From NCBI GenBank assembly GCA_018780035.1, contig JADMKE010000025.1:1-64000 (forward strand): a DNA stretch of 64,000 bases, read 5' to 3'. Positions 24,375 to 33,096 of this stretch are shown here, one piece after another. A program made the position numbers and the translations under genes. How positions within the stretch are numbered: the first letter of the stretch is position 1; each line of letters opens with the position of its first letter. This DNA comes from Candidatus Sericytochromatia bacterium. GTDB lineage: Bacteria > Cyanobacteriota > Sericytochromatia > UBA7694. The notes beneath the pieces were generated by a model. It was not told where the DNA came from. It saw only the letters and a list, made by a program, of their open reading frames with translations, and did not search any database.

Positions 24375-26096
24375 ATGTCTCATCTCAAAAGAACCCTGAT
24401 GGTTACTTCACTGGCCTTGTCACTTGCCTTGAGTCTGCAGGCCTGCCAAAACTATTCCCTCTTGGGTAAAAACAATGCTGTGGGCCGGCCTGCTGGCTGG
24501 AGTGAAATCTCCCATGGCAATGACACAGCCCCCGATTATGCACGGGTCTTTCCCCAAGATCGGGTCAACCGGATTGAGATCAAAATTGCCGCTCAAGACT
24601 GGAAGCTGATGCAAGACAATATGACTGAACTCTTTGGAAGCGGGGGAAGTGGGCCAGGCAGCGGTTTTGGATCCGGAGGACCCGGGGGGAATTTTACGCC
24701 TCCGGCTGGGTTTGTGCCGCCTGAAGGCTTTCCCCCTGGTTTTCCCACCCCCAGCCCAGGCGCGAGTGCTTCTGCGCCGGCCCCAAACAATACCACCCCC
24801 AATGCCAGCCCCACTCCCCGACCCACACCTGCGGGTGGCTTTCCGGGCATGCGACCCGGGGGAGGCGGCGGCCCACTTGAATTCTCAGAAGAGGATCCCA
24901 TTTACAGACCCGCGACGGTCAGCTTTGAAGGCCAAACCTGGAATTATGTCGGCATACGCTACAAAGGCAATTCTTCCTTGCGGTCCTCTTGGGGACGCAC
25001 ACTCAAAATGCCCTTTCGCTTTGACTTTGACGAATTTGAATCCGAACACCCTGAGATCAAAAACCAGCGCTTTTTTGGCTTTAAACGCCTGACCTTTTCA
25101 AGTGGATTTAGCGACAATTCCCTGATCCGTGAAAAAGTGGCGGCAGATATCTTTCGCAAAGCTGGACTGCCCTCTGCTCAAACCGCCTTTTACCGGGTCT
25201 ATTTGGACTATGGCGAGGGCTCAAAATACTTTGGCCTCTATACCCTGGTCGAAGCCCCCGACAAACCCATGTTGGCTACCCAGTTTAAGAATGCCGAAGG
25301 CAATTTATACAAACCCAGTGGCAATGGAGCCAAATTTGTCACATTTGACCAAAAGGCCTTTCCCAAAAAGAGCAACGAAACGACGTCCAATTGGCAGGAC
25401 ATTCAAAATATCTTCTCGGCTTTACACGCCTCACGCAGCAATCCCGAACAGTGGCGGTCTGGGCTCGAAAAGGTCTTTGATGTCGAAGGCTTTCTCAAAT
25501 GGCTGGCGACCAATACCCTGATTCAAAGCTGGGACACCTATGGCCGCATGGCTCACAATTATTACCTCTATGCCGATCCCGGTGACGGTCTTGTACATTG
25601 GATACCCTGGGACAATAATATGGCCCTATCGGGTTCAGGTCGCCCCGATGGGGCCATGATGCCCGGCGGCTCAGTGCCAAATACAGCAAGCGGAGCCACC
25701 CCAGCCCCGACCCGCACGCCCCCACCCGGCTTTCAAGGCGGCCCAGGCGGAGGGATGGGAGGTCCCGGTGGCGGCGCTTTTTCACTCGAACTGACCGCTC
25801 AAGAGGTCAACGAGAGCTGGCCCCTGATTCGCTATTTGATTGACGATCCGGTCTACCATGCCAAATATGTGGCTTATGTCGACCAAGTCCGCAAAGAGGC
25901 CTTTGCAATTGAGCCCACCAAAGCCATGTACCAAAAGGCCCACAACCTGATCCGGCCCTTTGTCGTGGGTGCCGATGGCGAGCAAAAAGAGGCAACGCTT
26001 TTGAGCAGCCCTGAGGCCTTTGAAACGTCACTGGATCAGCTCAATACCCATCTACAGGCCAGACATGCGGCTGCAGAAGCGTTTTTGAGTAAATAG
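24375..26096 (+). CDS. CotH-family lipoprotein
   Basis: This 573-residue lipoprotein has a lipobox ending at Cys24 (LALSLQACQNY). A CotH domain is interrupted by two low-complexity stretches rich in Gly, Pro, Ala, Ser and Thr (about 80-172 and 430-475). Visible CotH motifs are YVGIRYKGNSSLR, FKRLTFSSGFSDNS, YFGLYTLVEAPD, LYKPSGNGAKF, and YYLYADPGDGLVHWIPWDNN, in which the Trp-Asp-Asn stretch matches the family's metal-binding acidic motif. It is therefore the likely active kinase-like member here. It follows DUF4956 by 74 bases with a good AAAGGAA site and ends the cluster. The substrate is unknown; spore-coat-type phosphorylation is known only for relatives. Confidence 0.8.
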   Translation: MSHLKRTLMVTSLALSLALSLQACQNYSLLGKNNAVGRPAGWSEISHGNDTAPDYARVFPQDRVNRIEIKIAAQDWKLMQDNMTELFGSGGSGPGSGFGSGGPGGNFTPPAGFVPPEGFPPGFPTPSPGASASAPAPNNTTPNASPTPRPTPAGGFPGMRPGGGGGPLEFSEEDPIYRPATVSFEGQTWNYVGIRYKGNSSLRSSWGRTLKMPFRFDFDEFESEHPEIKNQRFFGFKRLTFSSGFSDNSLIREKVAADIFRKAGLPSAQTAFYRVYLDYGEGSKYFGLYTLVEAPDKPMLATQFKNAEGNLYKPSGNGAKFVTFDQKAFPKKSNETTSNWQDIQNIFSALHASRSNPEQWRSGLEKVFDVEGFLKWLATNTLIQSWDTYGRMAHNYYLYADPGDGLVHWIPWDNNMALSGSGRPDGAMMPGGSVPNTASGATPAPTRTPPPGFQGGPGGGMGGPGGGAFSLELTAQEVNESWPLIRYLIDDPVYHAKYVAYVDQVRKEAFAIEPTKAMYQKAHNLIRPFVVGADGEQKEATLLSSPEAFETSLDQLNTHLQARHAAAEAFLSK

Positions 26097-26158
26097 TCTG
26101 AGGTGTGAGGGAAAGGTCGCTTGGCCTAACCCCTTTCGGCCTAACCCCTATTTCCCGC

Positions 26159-27490
26159 TTATTTCCCCACCCAAACGGGAGAGGTCCAAACATCATCAAA
26201 ACTGCCATCGGCATTGGTTTGGGTGATTTTGACAAAGGCATAATTTTCGACACCGGGCTCGGGCCGCCACAGGAACGAAAACTGGCTCTGGCCGGGATTG
26301 AGGTTCTCTTGGGCAATAGGCACTGCCGTGCCTTTGCCAGGCACATCAGCAAAGATTTGCAGCAGGTAGCGGGCCTGGGGCTCGTCTTTGTCGATAATCT
26401 GCACTTCGAGTTTGACCTCGCCACTGGCAGGCAATTCTGAGCCCATGTATTGGCCATTGGCGGTAAAATACACGGCCAGGTTTTGATCTTCTGAAGCAAA
26501 GACCCGGCGGGCGCGCAGCGCTTCATAGATGCCAGCAGGGGTTAATTCACTGGCCAAAACACCTGTGCGGCCGGGATGTAAACTGCCCCAATGGGCAAAG
26601 TGATTGTCTTGATCCGCCGTTGGGGCCAATTTAAAGCCCTGATTGAGGTAGAAGAAATAATCTTCTTCCATATAAGCTTCGGCTTTGGCGATCGGTTTGG
26701 GATTGGTGCCTGGGCCATTGAGGATTTCGATGCTGCGCACCCAAGGATTGGCGGCTGCAGCCAGGGCCTGAAAATTGCGGTTATAATCGTCGTAGCCGTA
26801 ATCGTTAAACAGGTCAGATTTGAGCACACCAAAAGGCAGGAGCCTTGCTTCAGACTGTTTGTGGTCGGCATCGTCGCTCATCAGAATCGCGGGCTGGGCC
26901 TTTTTTTCGGCCAGACCCATATCCCGTTTGTAATTGGGGTGGTTCATTTGTACAAACGCCACCTCTTTGTGGGCGGGCAACCATTTTTCATACAGGGCCT
27001 TAAAATCCCCATTGTCCACATCGATGATTGTGGCGGCATTAAAAACATTGACGTGATTGCCACTCGAAATTGTTGAAAATTCCTGGCCATACAACGCTGC
27101 AAATTTGCCCGGCTGAGAAAACTCGCGGGCATTCTTCTTGAGATCTTCGTAGCGTTCGGGGGTCAGGTAAATACCATCACTGCCCCCAGCAGCAGAATGG
27201 TTGTGTTCGGTCACGGCCATAAAATCCAGGCCATTGCCAATGGCTGTGCGGTAAGCTTCACGCGGATTGAGAATGCCATCTGAATAAGCGGTGTGGGCAT
27301 GCAAATTCCCAAAATATGCCCTGTAGGTTTTATTGGGTGCTTTGGCACGGGCCTGAGCCAAATTCTGAGCCTGGTTTAAAGCCTGAACACCTGCGGGTTG
27401 AAACGCCAGCGGTGAACGGGGAGCAGAGACTTGGCATGCGACCAGTAATAGCATCAAAACCGAAGACAGACGGGGCAGCAATTGGGGCAT
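26159..27490 (-). CDS. PHP-domain metallo-phosphoesterase-like lipoprotein
   Basis: This 443-residue lipoprotein (LMLLLVACQ, Cys19) carries a PHP / CehA-McbA-type metal hydrolase domain. GNLHAHTAYSDG gives His64 and His66, then VTEHNHS, YGQEFSTISSGNH, FVQMNHPNY, and a late PTADQDNH-FAHWG. A C-terminal beta-sandwich follows (GEVKLEVQIIDKDEPQ). Such proteins act in the periplasm on phosphoesters or as phosphohydrolases of unknown specificity. It converges with the CotH lipoprotein gene, with two 12-bp direct repeats (GGCCTAACCCCT) in the 62-base gap. A role linked to the upstream phosphate-related cluster is possible but not shown. Confidence 0.75.
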   Translation of the reverse strand: MPQLLPRLSSVLMLLLVACQVSAPRSPLAFQPAGVQALNQAQNLAQARAKAPNKTYRAYFGNLHAHTAYSDGILNPREAYRTAIGNGLDFMAVTEHNHSAAGGSDGIYLTPERYEDLKKNAREFSQPGKFAALYGQEFSTISSGNHVNVFNAATIIDVDNGDFKALYEKWLPAHKEVAFVQMNHPNYKRDMGLAEKKAQPAILMSDDADHKQSEARLLPFGVLKSDLFNDYGYDDYNRNFQALAAAANPWVRSIEILNGPGTNPKPIAKAEAYMEEDYFFYLNQGFKLAPTADQDNHFAHWGSLHPGRTGVLASELTPAGIYEALRARRVFASEDQNLAVYFTANGQYMGSELPASGEVKLEVQIIDKDEPQARYLLQIFADVPGKGTAVPIAQENLNPGQSQFSFLWRPEPGVENYAFVKITQTNADGSFDDVWTSPVWVGK

Positions 27491-27566
27491 TCAGGGGTCC
27501 TTTCGGGCAGGCCATTCAGACCTGGGCATGAAAATATATTAGCACTTTATGCGTAAAAAACCAAAT

Positions 27567-28589
27567 CTAATCGATATGTTCGTCGTATGAGCTGTGAAAC
27601 TCACGTTGACGGGCAGGGAATTGGCTATGGGGAATCTGACGGATGCCAGCAGGGGGCGGTACTTTGAGGCTTAAATCTCCGACCACAGCCACCACCAAGC
27701 GGGTTCCCAGGGTGAGGTAATCGAGATGAACCGTTTCAAAGGTATCCCCCCGGCGGTGATAATGGGGAGTCATATCGCCATTGGTATACTCTTCGGAGAG
27801 ACAGACCGAGGGAAAACCCTCCTTGTGGAAGGATTCGTGATCCGATTGACCTGTATTGGTGCGATCAAAAGGCAGATTTAAACCATGGCTTTTGTTGACC
27901 ATCTGGTAATAATCCCACAAAATGCCATCGGGCTGAGCCACTTCGATGGTCTTGTCTTTGTCTGCATCCCAGCCCAACATGTCGATATTGTGCATGCTGG
28001 TGATTTTCATTCCCTGCTTTTTTAAATCGCGGGCCAGGGCACGGCTGCCCACCAGGCCCAACTCTTCTTCATCAAACCAGGCGAAGAGAACGTTGACTTT
28101 GCGGCCTTTGAGTTCTTTTAAAACGGCTGCCGCTTCGAGCACAGAGACCGAGCCAGAGGCATTGTCATCGGCACCTGCATTGCGCACGGAGTCTAAGTGG
28201 GCACCGACCACTATATATTCATCGCTGGGGGTCTCCGCCATCAGACGGGCCATGATATTGCTGCCATTGGTCCGGTAAGTGTGGATTTCGGGTTTATACC
28301 CCAGGGCTTCAAGGCTTTGGGTCAGATAGGTCCGGGTCAGGGCCCGGCCTTGGGGAGTTCCCCGCTCCATAATGATCCCATCGGAGCCAATCGGGGCTTT
28401 GCCCGTTAAGACCAACAGGTGTTTTTCCATGCGGGCCTTTTCAACCCGGTTTTCGATCAACGCCGACCGTCCTGCGGACTGGGTCTGCAAGGGAGCAGAA
28501 CGAAACAGAGCGGGATTTAAACTGCTGCCCGCACAGGCATTGAGCAGAGCAAAGGCAGAGAGAACCAGGGGCAAACGCTTGAATTTCAT
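27567..28589 (-). CDS. M28-family zinc aminopeptidase lipoprotein
   Basis: This peptidase of about 340 residues has a lipoprotein-type signal (MKFKRLPLVLSAFALLNACAG) and the complete M28 metal site: VVGAHLDSV, GADDNASGS, AWFDEEELGLVGS, HNIDMLGWD and PHYHRRGDTFE. It removes N-terminal residues from peptides in the periplasm or outside the cell. GAGGTGTGT precedes the ATG chosen; a GTG two codons upstream is also possible. It has no obvious operon partner; the intergenic space of about 175 bases to the next minus-strand gene holds that gene's terminator. Confidence 0.85.
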   Translation of the reverse strand: MKFKRLPLVLSAFALLNACAGSSLNPALFRSAPLQTQSAGRSALIENRVEKARMEKHLLVLTGKAPIGSDGIIMERGTPQGRALTRTYLTQSLEALGYKPEIHTYRTNGSNIMARLMAETPSDEYIVVGAHLDSVRNAGADDNASGSVSVLEAAAVLKELKGRKVNVLFAWFDEEELGLVGSRALARDLKKQGMKITSMHNIDMLGWDADKDKTIEVAQPDGILWDYYQMVNKSHGLNLPFDRTNTGQSDHESFHKEGFPSVCLSEEYTNGDMTPHYHRRGDTFETVHLDYLTLGTRLVVAVVGDLSLKVPPPAGIRQIPHSQFPARQREFHSSYDEHID

Positions 28590-28712
28590 ACACACCTCGA
28601 AATGGACTCCAACCTTTTGGTTATCGCTTTTTTCACACTCATTCTTGCTTATAAATTAATGTTTTCTTAATTTTATTTTAACCCCATATAGCCAACTTGT
28701 TAATCCACAAAA

Positions 28713-28746
28713 AAAGGCCCGCCTAATCATTTAACGGCGGGCCTTT
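28713..28746 (-). terminator. Rho-independent terminator
   Basis: AAAGGCCCGCC pairs with GGCGGGCCTTT around a 12-base loop, an 11-bp perfect stem. On the minus strand it is followed by a run of seven T, so it ends transcription of the exported protein gene at 28765. Confidence 0.9.
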
Positions 28747-28764
28747 CATTCGGGAGATTAAAGT

Positions 28765-29826
28765 TTAAAAACCAAAGCCACCGAGTGGATTGGCACCTTT
28801 GATCACGTCTTCAGCAATTTTGCCATCTGCCGTTTTACAGGTTTTGCGAATTTCATTGTTGTATTCCAAATCGCTCACCGTCCAACTCGAGGCGTCCAAA
28901 GCGCGCGTCGCTGAAATATTGATCGGACAATTAAACACAGCTTCCATTTTGGTCGGAATCGGCAGGGCCTCCATGGTTGTGTTCATAACCGCCTGGATCT
29001 TCATATTCACAGTCATTTCGGCTTGAATATACTCAGACTTGTCTTTTTCAACATAATTCCAATTAAAGACGGGTTTGCTGCCTTCGGCCAAAGAAAATTC
29101 AAGCACCTTAGAGCCTTCAAAATTGACCTTGCGGCCCCCATAAGATGTGGGGTACAAAAGTGTTTGCGAAATGCCCTGTGCGCGGGTTAAGTCATAGGGT
29201 TTTTCAGTGTTAAATTTTTCCACTGCGGGCGCAAACAACACTTTGGGGTCGAGGGAAGCGGCAAAGGTCGGCGGTTCAAGCTTTAAAGTGGCTTGGCCCA
29301 GGGATTTGCCCAAAGCCTGCCAGCGGGTTTCTTGAACCCAGCCATTGTTCTCCCAGACTGTTTTACCTGTATAATCTTTGCGATAAAAGAGCGAAGTAAA
29401 AGCCAAGTCATGTTCGCTGGTGGCTCTGAAAAGCGAGAGTTCAATCGCTCCTTTGCGCATGCTGGCATTTAAAGAAGACAAACCACCCCAGGTTGTGTCG
29501 CCAGAGGTCACAGCCAGATCTAAGTTGGCCCAGCTGTGGGCTTTTTCAAGATCGGGAAAAGCTGAACCTTTTTTGAAATACGTGGCTTTAAGCGTCTGGG
29601 CCTGATCCAGACCACTCCATTGACCTGCAAAAACCTGTTTAAAGCTTGCACCGCCCGTATTTACAGTCACGCTTAATTCTGACAGTTTATCCAAAGGGAT
29701 CGACGTGACGGTTTTGCCATTGTGGCTAAAAACAATGCTGGGAGCTGCAGCCAGAGAGGGCAAAGCGCTCAAAGCCAATAAACTTGTACTCAAAAGGGCC
29801 AGGGATTTTTGTTTTAAGGTGAACAT
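28765..29826 (-). CDS. Exported protein of unknown function
   Basis: This 353-residue protein has a clear signal peptide (LALLSTSLLALSALPSLAAA) and a strand-rich mature part with repeated aromatic motifs (SWANLDLAVTSGD, FRATSEHDLAFTSLFYRKD, NNGWVQETRWQAL). It shows no recognised enzymatic signature. One Cys pair near the C-terminus (FNCPIN, RKTCKTAD) may form a disulfide in the periplasm. A strong terminator follows directly. It stands alone and may be an abundant secreted or periplasmic protein. Confidence 0.6.
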   Translation of the reverse strand: MFTLKQKSLALLSTSLLALSALPSLAAAPSIVFSHNGKTVTSIPLDKLSELSVTVNTGGASFKQVFAGQWSGLDQAQTLKATYFKKGSAFPDLEKAHSWANLDLAVTSGDTTWGGLSSLNASMRKGAIELSLFRATSEHDLAFTSLFYRKDYTGKTVWENNGWVQETRWQALGKSLGQATLKLEPPTFAASLDPKVLFAPAVEKFNTEKPYDLTRAQGISQTLLYPTSYGGRKVNFEGSKVLEFSLAEGSKPVFNWNYVEKDKSEYIQAEMTVNMKIQAVMNTTMEALPIPTKMEAVFNCPINISATRALDASSWTVSDLEYNNEIRKTCKTADGKIAEDVIKGANPLGGFGF

Positions 29827-29967
29827 CAGAAACTCCTCGTATTTAAAAATAATTTATTCTTTGATTATGGTCCATTGAAATCACTGAGTTTACACATAAT
29901 TTAATCATTTTATGGTGCTACCAGTGTAGACAATTTCTGTCTGAAAGCAAAGTACGCAAAGTTCATG

Positions 29968-31062
29968 TTAATTTTCATTGTGATCCATTTTTTGTTTGGG
30001 GCCTGTCAGCAATAACCACGTGAGATCATCCACCTGGCCTGTGGCTGGAATTTTCCACTGGATTTGAAATGCTTTCAGGGCTGCTCGGGTGGAGTTGTCC
30101 CAATTTGAAGGGCGTTCTTTGAGGTATTTTTCATGCAGCAAGATCTCTTGTACCTGTTTTTGTAAAAAGCGGGGAGATTCAGCATCCACAGTTGGCAACG
30201 GGCGATCGGTTAAGACAACCCCCTGGGTCTCTTTCAGCTTTTTGCGAAATTGGTCCGCCGTGAGTTTGCCTTTGCCAGAAACGGGGTCAATGATCAGAAT
30301 ATTGCCTTTTGTATCGCTGCCATAAGTCAATATGGAATGGGTAATCACAAAGAGATCAACGGAAACCATGGCTGGTCGTTGCATCCGCGCCAGATGCTCG
30401 GGCAAAACCGAAACATAATGGCCAAACAAGCCATATTTGCGCAAGCCATTCAGCAATTGAATTTGAGAGGTGCCTGAATCACGGGTGCCCAAAATACGTG
30501 CCACTTCTTTTTCAGTGGCTTCTATCTCAAAAAGCCGCAGGGCATTGGCAAAAGCAGCGGCTGTGCAACTCACATTGGTGCTCTGCAAAATGGAGCCATC
30601 ACTGGATATGCGCTCAAACAAACTGGATTGAGAAATGGGGCGCAAGAAATAGCCCTGTAGGCCTTGAACCCCCAAAGTCGAAAAACAAGCCAAACTGTAA
30701 AGTGCTATCACTTCGGCTTTTTTGGCATTTTTTCCCAAAGGACCCGCCATGCCCGCCAGAAAAAGGGCTCCTCCTTTGGCTGCCAGCCAGGCAGCTGGCT
30801 CTAAAACGCCCAAAACCCAGGGATTGAGTAAATGGGGGAATTTATATATGGCAGCAATCAAACCACAGACCGTTAAAAAACCAAATAAAAAGCCCCATTT
30901 GCGCAGGCCTGTTTGAAAGGCGGTATCGAGGTTTAAGCCTTGTTTGGCGAGGGTATGCCCGTATTTTCGGCCCAGGGGAAAAACCAAAGCCAAGGTCAAA
31001 AGTGTCAACCACAGATCTTGGATTTGCAGAAAAATCGGGCCGATCATCAGTCCCGTGCTCAT
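29968..31062 (-). CDS. C39-like peptidase with membrane anchor and PG-binding domain
   Basis: After two or three N-terminal membrane spans (IQDLWLTLLTLALVFPLG, WGFLFGFLTVCGLIAAIY), the protein has a C39-type papain-like domain. Cys166 sits in NVSCTAAAFAN, His242 in ITHSILTYGS and Asp259 in IIDPVSGKG. The last 60 residues look like a peptidoglycan-binding repeat (STRAALKAFQIQWKIPATGQ, VDDLTWLLL). It probably cleaves or senses a peptide at the cell wall. The ATG chosen follows GGAG; a TTG 72 bases upstream would add 24 residues. It is divergent from the L,D-transpeptidase gene, so wall metabolism is a shared theme. Confidence 0.65.
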   Translation of the reverse strand: MSTGLMIGPIFLQIQDLWLTLLTLALVFPLGRKYGHTLAKQGLNLDTAFQTGLRKWGFLFGFLTVCGLIAAIYKFPHLLNPWVLGVLEPAAWLAAKGGALFLAGMAGPLGKNAKKAEVIALYSLACFSTLGVQGLQGYFLRPISQSSLFERISSDGSILQSTNVSCTAAAFANALRLFEIEATEKEVARILGTRDSGTSQIQLLNGLRKYGLFGHYVSVLPEHLARMQRPAMVSVDLFVITHSILTYGSDTKGNILIIDPVSGKGKLTADQFRKKLKETQGVVLTDRPLPTVDAESPRFLQKQVQEILLHEKYLKERPSNWDNSTRAALKAFQIQWKIPATGQVDDLTWLLLTGPKQKMDHNEN

Positions 31063-31180
31063 GGATGCCGCTCCAGTTTGGGTGATAAATGAGTATACGT
31101 GATCTTGAATGGTATTTTCACGCGGGGGCTTCAAGATGTGCTAAAAATGTAAAGAGACACAGCCCGAAAAGGATTATTGC

Positions 31181-31807
31181 GTGAAATTAACCCCTAAACA
31201 CAATTTACTCGCTATCTTAGGCTTGTTCTGGGGTTTTGTGGCCTGTGCCCCGGAGCATGAAACGGAATCTCCTTCACGACAGGTTTGGCACAGTGGCGGT
31301 CCCGACCAATTAGAGGCCACTCCAGCCCAATCTCAAGGGGCACTCAAAACACGCTTGAAAGCGGGTGCTCCTGTGGCATTATTGGTGGATAAATCTGCCT
31401 ATATGATGGCCGTGATCAGTGCCGGAAAGGTGATCAAAACCTATCCGGTGGTCTTTGGGTTTGGGGCTGGCCCTGATAAACTGCAAGAAGGGGATGGAGC
31501 CACCCCTGAAGGGGTATTTCGGATCCAAAATAAATACCCCCACCCCGACTGGCGCTATTTTCTGTGGTTGGACTATCCCACGGCTGATTCCTGGCACAAG
31601 CACAAAGCCGCCAAAGCTGTGGGCAAATTGGCATCAGATGCACGCATTGGCTCAGAAATTGGCATTCATGGGGTGCCGCTCGACCAGAATAAGTGGATCG
31701 ATCAGCGTAAAAACTGGACGGCGGGTTGTGTATCTCTGAAAAACACGGATCTTCAAGAACTCTACCCCTGGATCAAAACCGGAACGCCCGTCAAAATTGT
31801 GCCGTGA
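31181..31807 (+). CDS. L,D-transpeptidase (YkuD domain) lipoprotein
   Basis: This 208-residue protein starts at GTG, has a lipoprotein-like signal (LFWGFVACAPE) and a YkuD catalytic domain: IGIHGVP with His163 and WTAGCVSL with Cys183. These are the H-x(n)-SxGC-type residues that form 3-3 cross-links or attach lipoproteins in the wall. GAPVALLVDKSAYMMAVIS matches the first strands of the domain. It heads a short plus-strand pair with the two-span membrane protein, whose start lies 23 bases downstream. A substrate role in wall cross-linking is inferred from the family. Confidence 0.85.
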   Translation: MKLTPKHNLLAILGLFWGFVACAPEHETESPSRQVWHSGGPDQLEATPAQSQGALKTRLKAGAPVALLVDKSAYMMAVISAGKVIKTYPVVFGFGAGPDKLQEGDGATPEGVFRIQNKYPHPDWRYFLWLDYPTADSWHKHKAAKAVGKLASDARIGSEIGIHGVPLDQNKWIDQRKNWTAGCVSLKNTDLQELYPWIKTGTPVKIVP

Positions 31808-31830
31808 TGAATTTTAAGAGGGAATCACCT

Positions 31831-32628
31831 ATGTCTTCTCCGTCGCTCTCACTCTCAATGCCTGTGATCAAAAAAGATACACCCGACTATTTGGAAATTC
31901 AATTTGTACCGACACCCTTGATGCGCTGGGTGCCGATTGGGGCCGTCTCTGTTTTGGGCCTTTTTTTAGGCTTGAGCTTGGCTTTGCTGATTCCGATTCG
32001 CACCGATTTAAACTGCAGCCAAGGCCCAAAAGCCCAATGTTCAGAAACGCAAATCTATCTTCTGCGCCAGGCCAAAACCGAAGTTCCCCTGAAAACGATT
32101 CAAAAAGTGACGGTTGAAAAGCGCAAGCTCAAAAGTGGTAGCCCTGTTTATTCAGTCCAATGGGTAAGTCCTAGCCAAATCTTGACCTGGAGCAGTTATG
32201 CCGAAGCGCAGGAAGCCGAAAAAATGGCCAACACCCTGCGTGTTTTTCTGACCAATCCACAAGCGGCTCCGCTTGAAAACAAAGGCCAAACAGATTTCCT
32301 GCCCTTTTGGATCATGGGCGGGGGGTTTATCGGGGCCTCCGCACTTTTGCTCTCTTATTTTTTTAAACAGGTCTCTGGTTCGTTTAAGCTGGATCGCAGC
32401 CGTGGGATCGCAGAGGCCCGAATTTGGTCCAAGCAAGGCCCCCAATTTCAGCGCTTTGAATTTGAGCAAATCGACCGCTTTCGGGTCGAAAGCCACGGCC
32501 CGATCTGTTTGATTTGGATGCAGGTCAAAGATCAGTCAGGCCCCTGGATTCTGACCTGGGGGTTGAGCACAGGTGAAGGACTGAGACTGGAAGAGAAGCT
32601 CAGTGATTTTTTAGACCTCCCAGGCTAA
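31831..32628 (+). CDS. Two-span membrane protein, unknown function
   Basis: This 265-residue protein has two membrane spans (WVPIGAVSVLGLFLGLSLAL and FWIMGGGFIGASALLLSYFF) around a periplasmic loop of about 130 residues with one Cys pair (LNCSQGPKAQCS). A cytoplasmic C-terminal beta domain follows (FEQIDRFRVESHGPICLIW). This resembles YcxB/PH-like membrane proteins. The ATG at 31831 follows AAGAGGGAATCACC. It lies directly after the L,D-transpeptidase gene and is likely co-transcribed, but no link in function is known. Confidence 0.6.
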   Translation: MSSPSLSLSMPVIKKDTPDYLEIQFVPTPLMRWVPIGAVSVLGLFLGLSLALLIPIRTDLNCSQGPKAQCSETQIYLLRQAKTEVPLKTIQKVTVEKRKLKSGSPVYSVQWVSPSQILTWSSYAEAQEAEKMANTLRVFLTNPQAAPLENKGQTDFLPFWIMGGGFIGASALLLSYFFKQVSGSFKLDRSRGIAEARIWSKQGPQFQRFEFEQIDRFRVESHGPICLIWMQVKDQSGPWILTWGLSTGEGLRLEEKLSDFLDLPG

Positions 32629-32657
32629 TGCTCAGACTTGGTACTTAAACTCAATAC

Positions 32658-33065
32658 TCAGCGCCGCTTTTTGTCGCTGGGGGATTCTAACTCTTGTTGA
32701 GCCTGTTTTTCGGCTTCGGCAAAGATTTTGTTCCGGATAAAATTGCCCACGGGATCGCCAGGAAAAAAGGGCATTCCCCCAAACAGCACAGCCCCCAAAA
32801 ACAGAATGGGGGACAAGGGAGAGCCCAAGGTAGATATTCCGATCAGGGCAGAGATGATGGAAGCGGGCACGCAGACCCAAAAGGTGGGCGTCAGCAGCTC
32901 TTCGAGAAACCAATTGTTCTCAAATTCCCGATCTTTCATTTTGAGTGAGACTTTGTCGATATAAGGCTGCTCGACAATCGATTCTCCACAGCGAAAACAA
33001 ATACTCAGCGCGGCGGCATTCTCAGTTTGACAGGCTGGACAAATTTTGATCAAATTGCTGCTCAT
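32658..33065 (-). CDS. Zinc-ribbon membrane protein
   Basis: This 135-residue protein has an N-terminal zinc ribbon (CPACQ ... CFRCGES), then two membrane spans (PTFWVCVPASIISALIGI and LSPILFLGAVLFGGMPFF) and a Lys/Arg-rich cytoplasmic tail. Small proteins of this plan are common in bacteria and have no assigned function. The ATG used fits the ribbon at residues 9-28; longer versions extend into the pheA intergenic region. It lies downstream of the aromatic operon on the same strand with a 31-base gap, so it may be co-transcribed. Confidence 0.65.
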   Translation of the reverse strand: MSSNLIKICPACQTENAAALSICFRCGESIVEQPYIDKVSLKMKDREFENNWFLEELLTPTFWVCVPASIISALIGISTLGSPLSPILFLGAVLFGGMPFFPGDPVGNFIRNKIFAEAEKQAQQELESPSDKKRR

Positions 33066-33096
33066 GATTTGAGTATAACCCCCACAGCGCAAAAAG

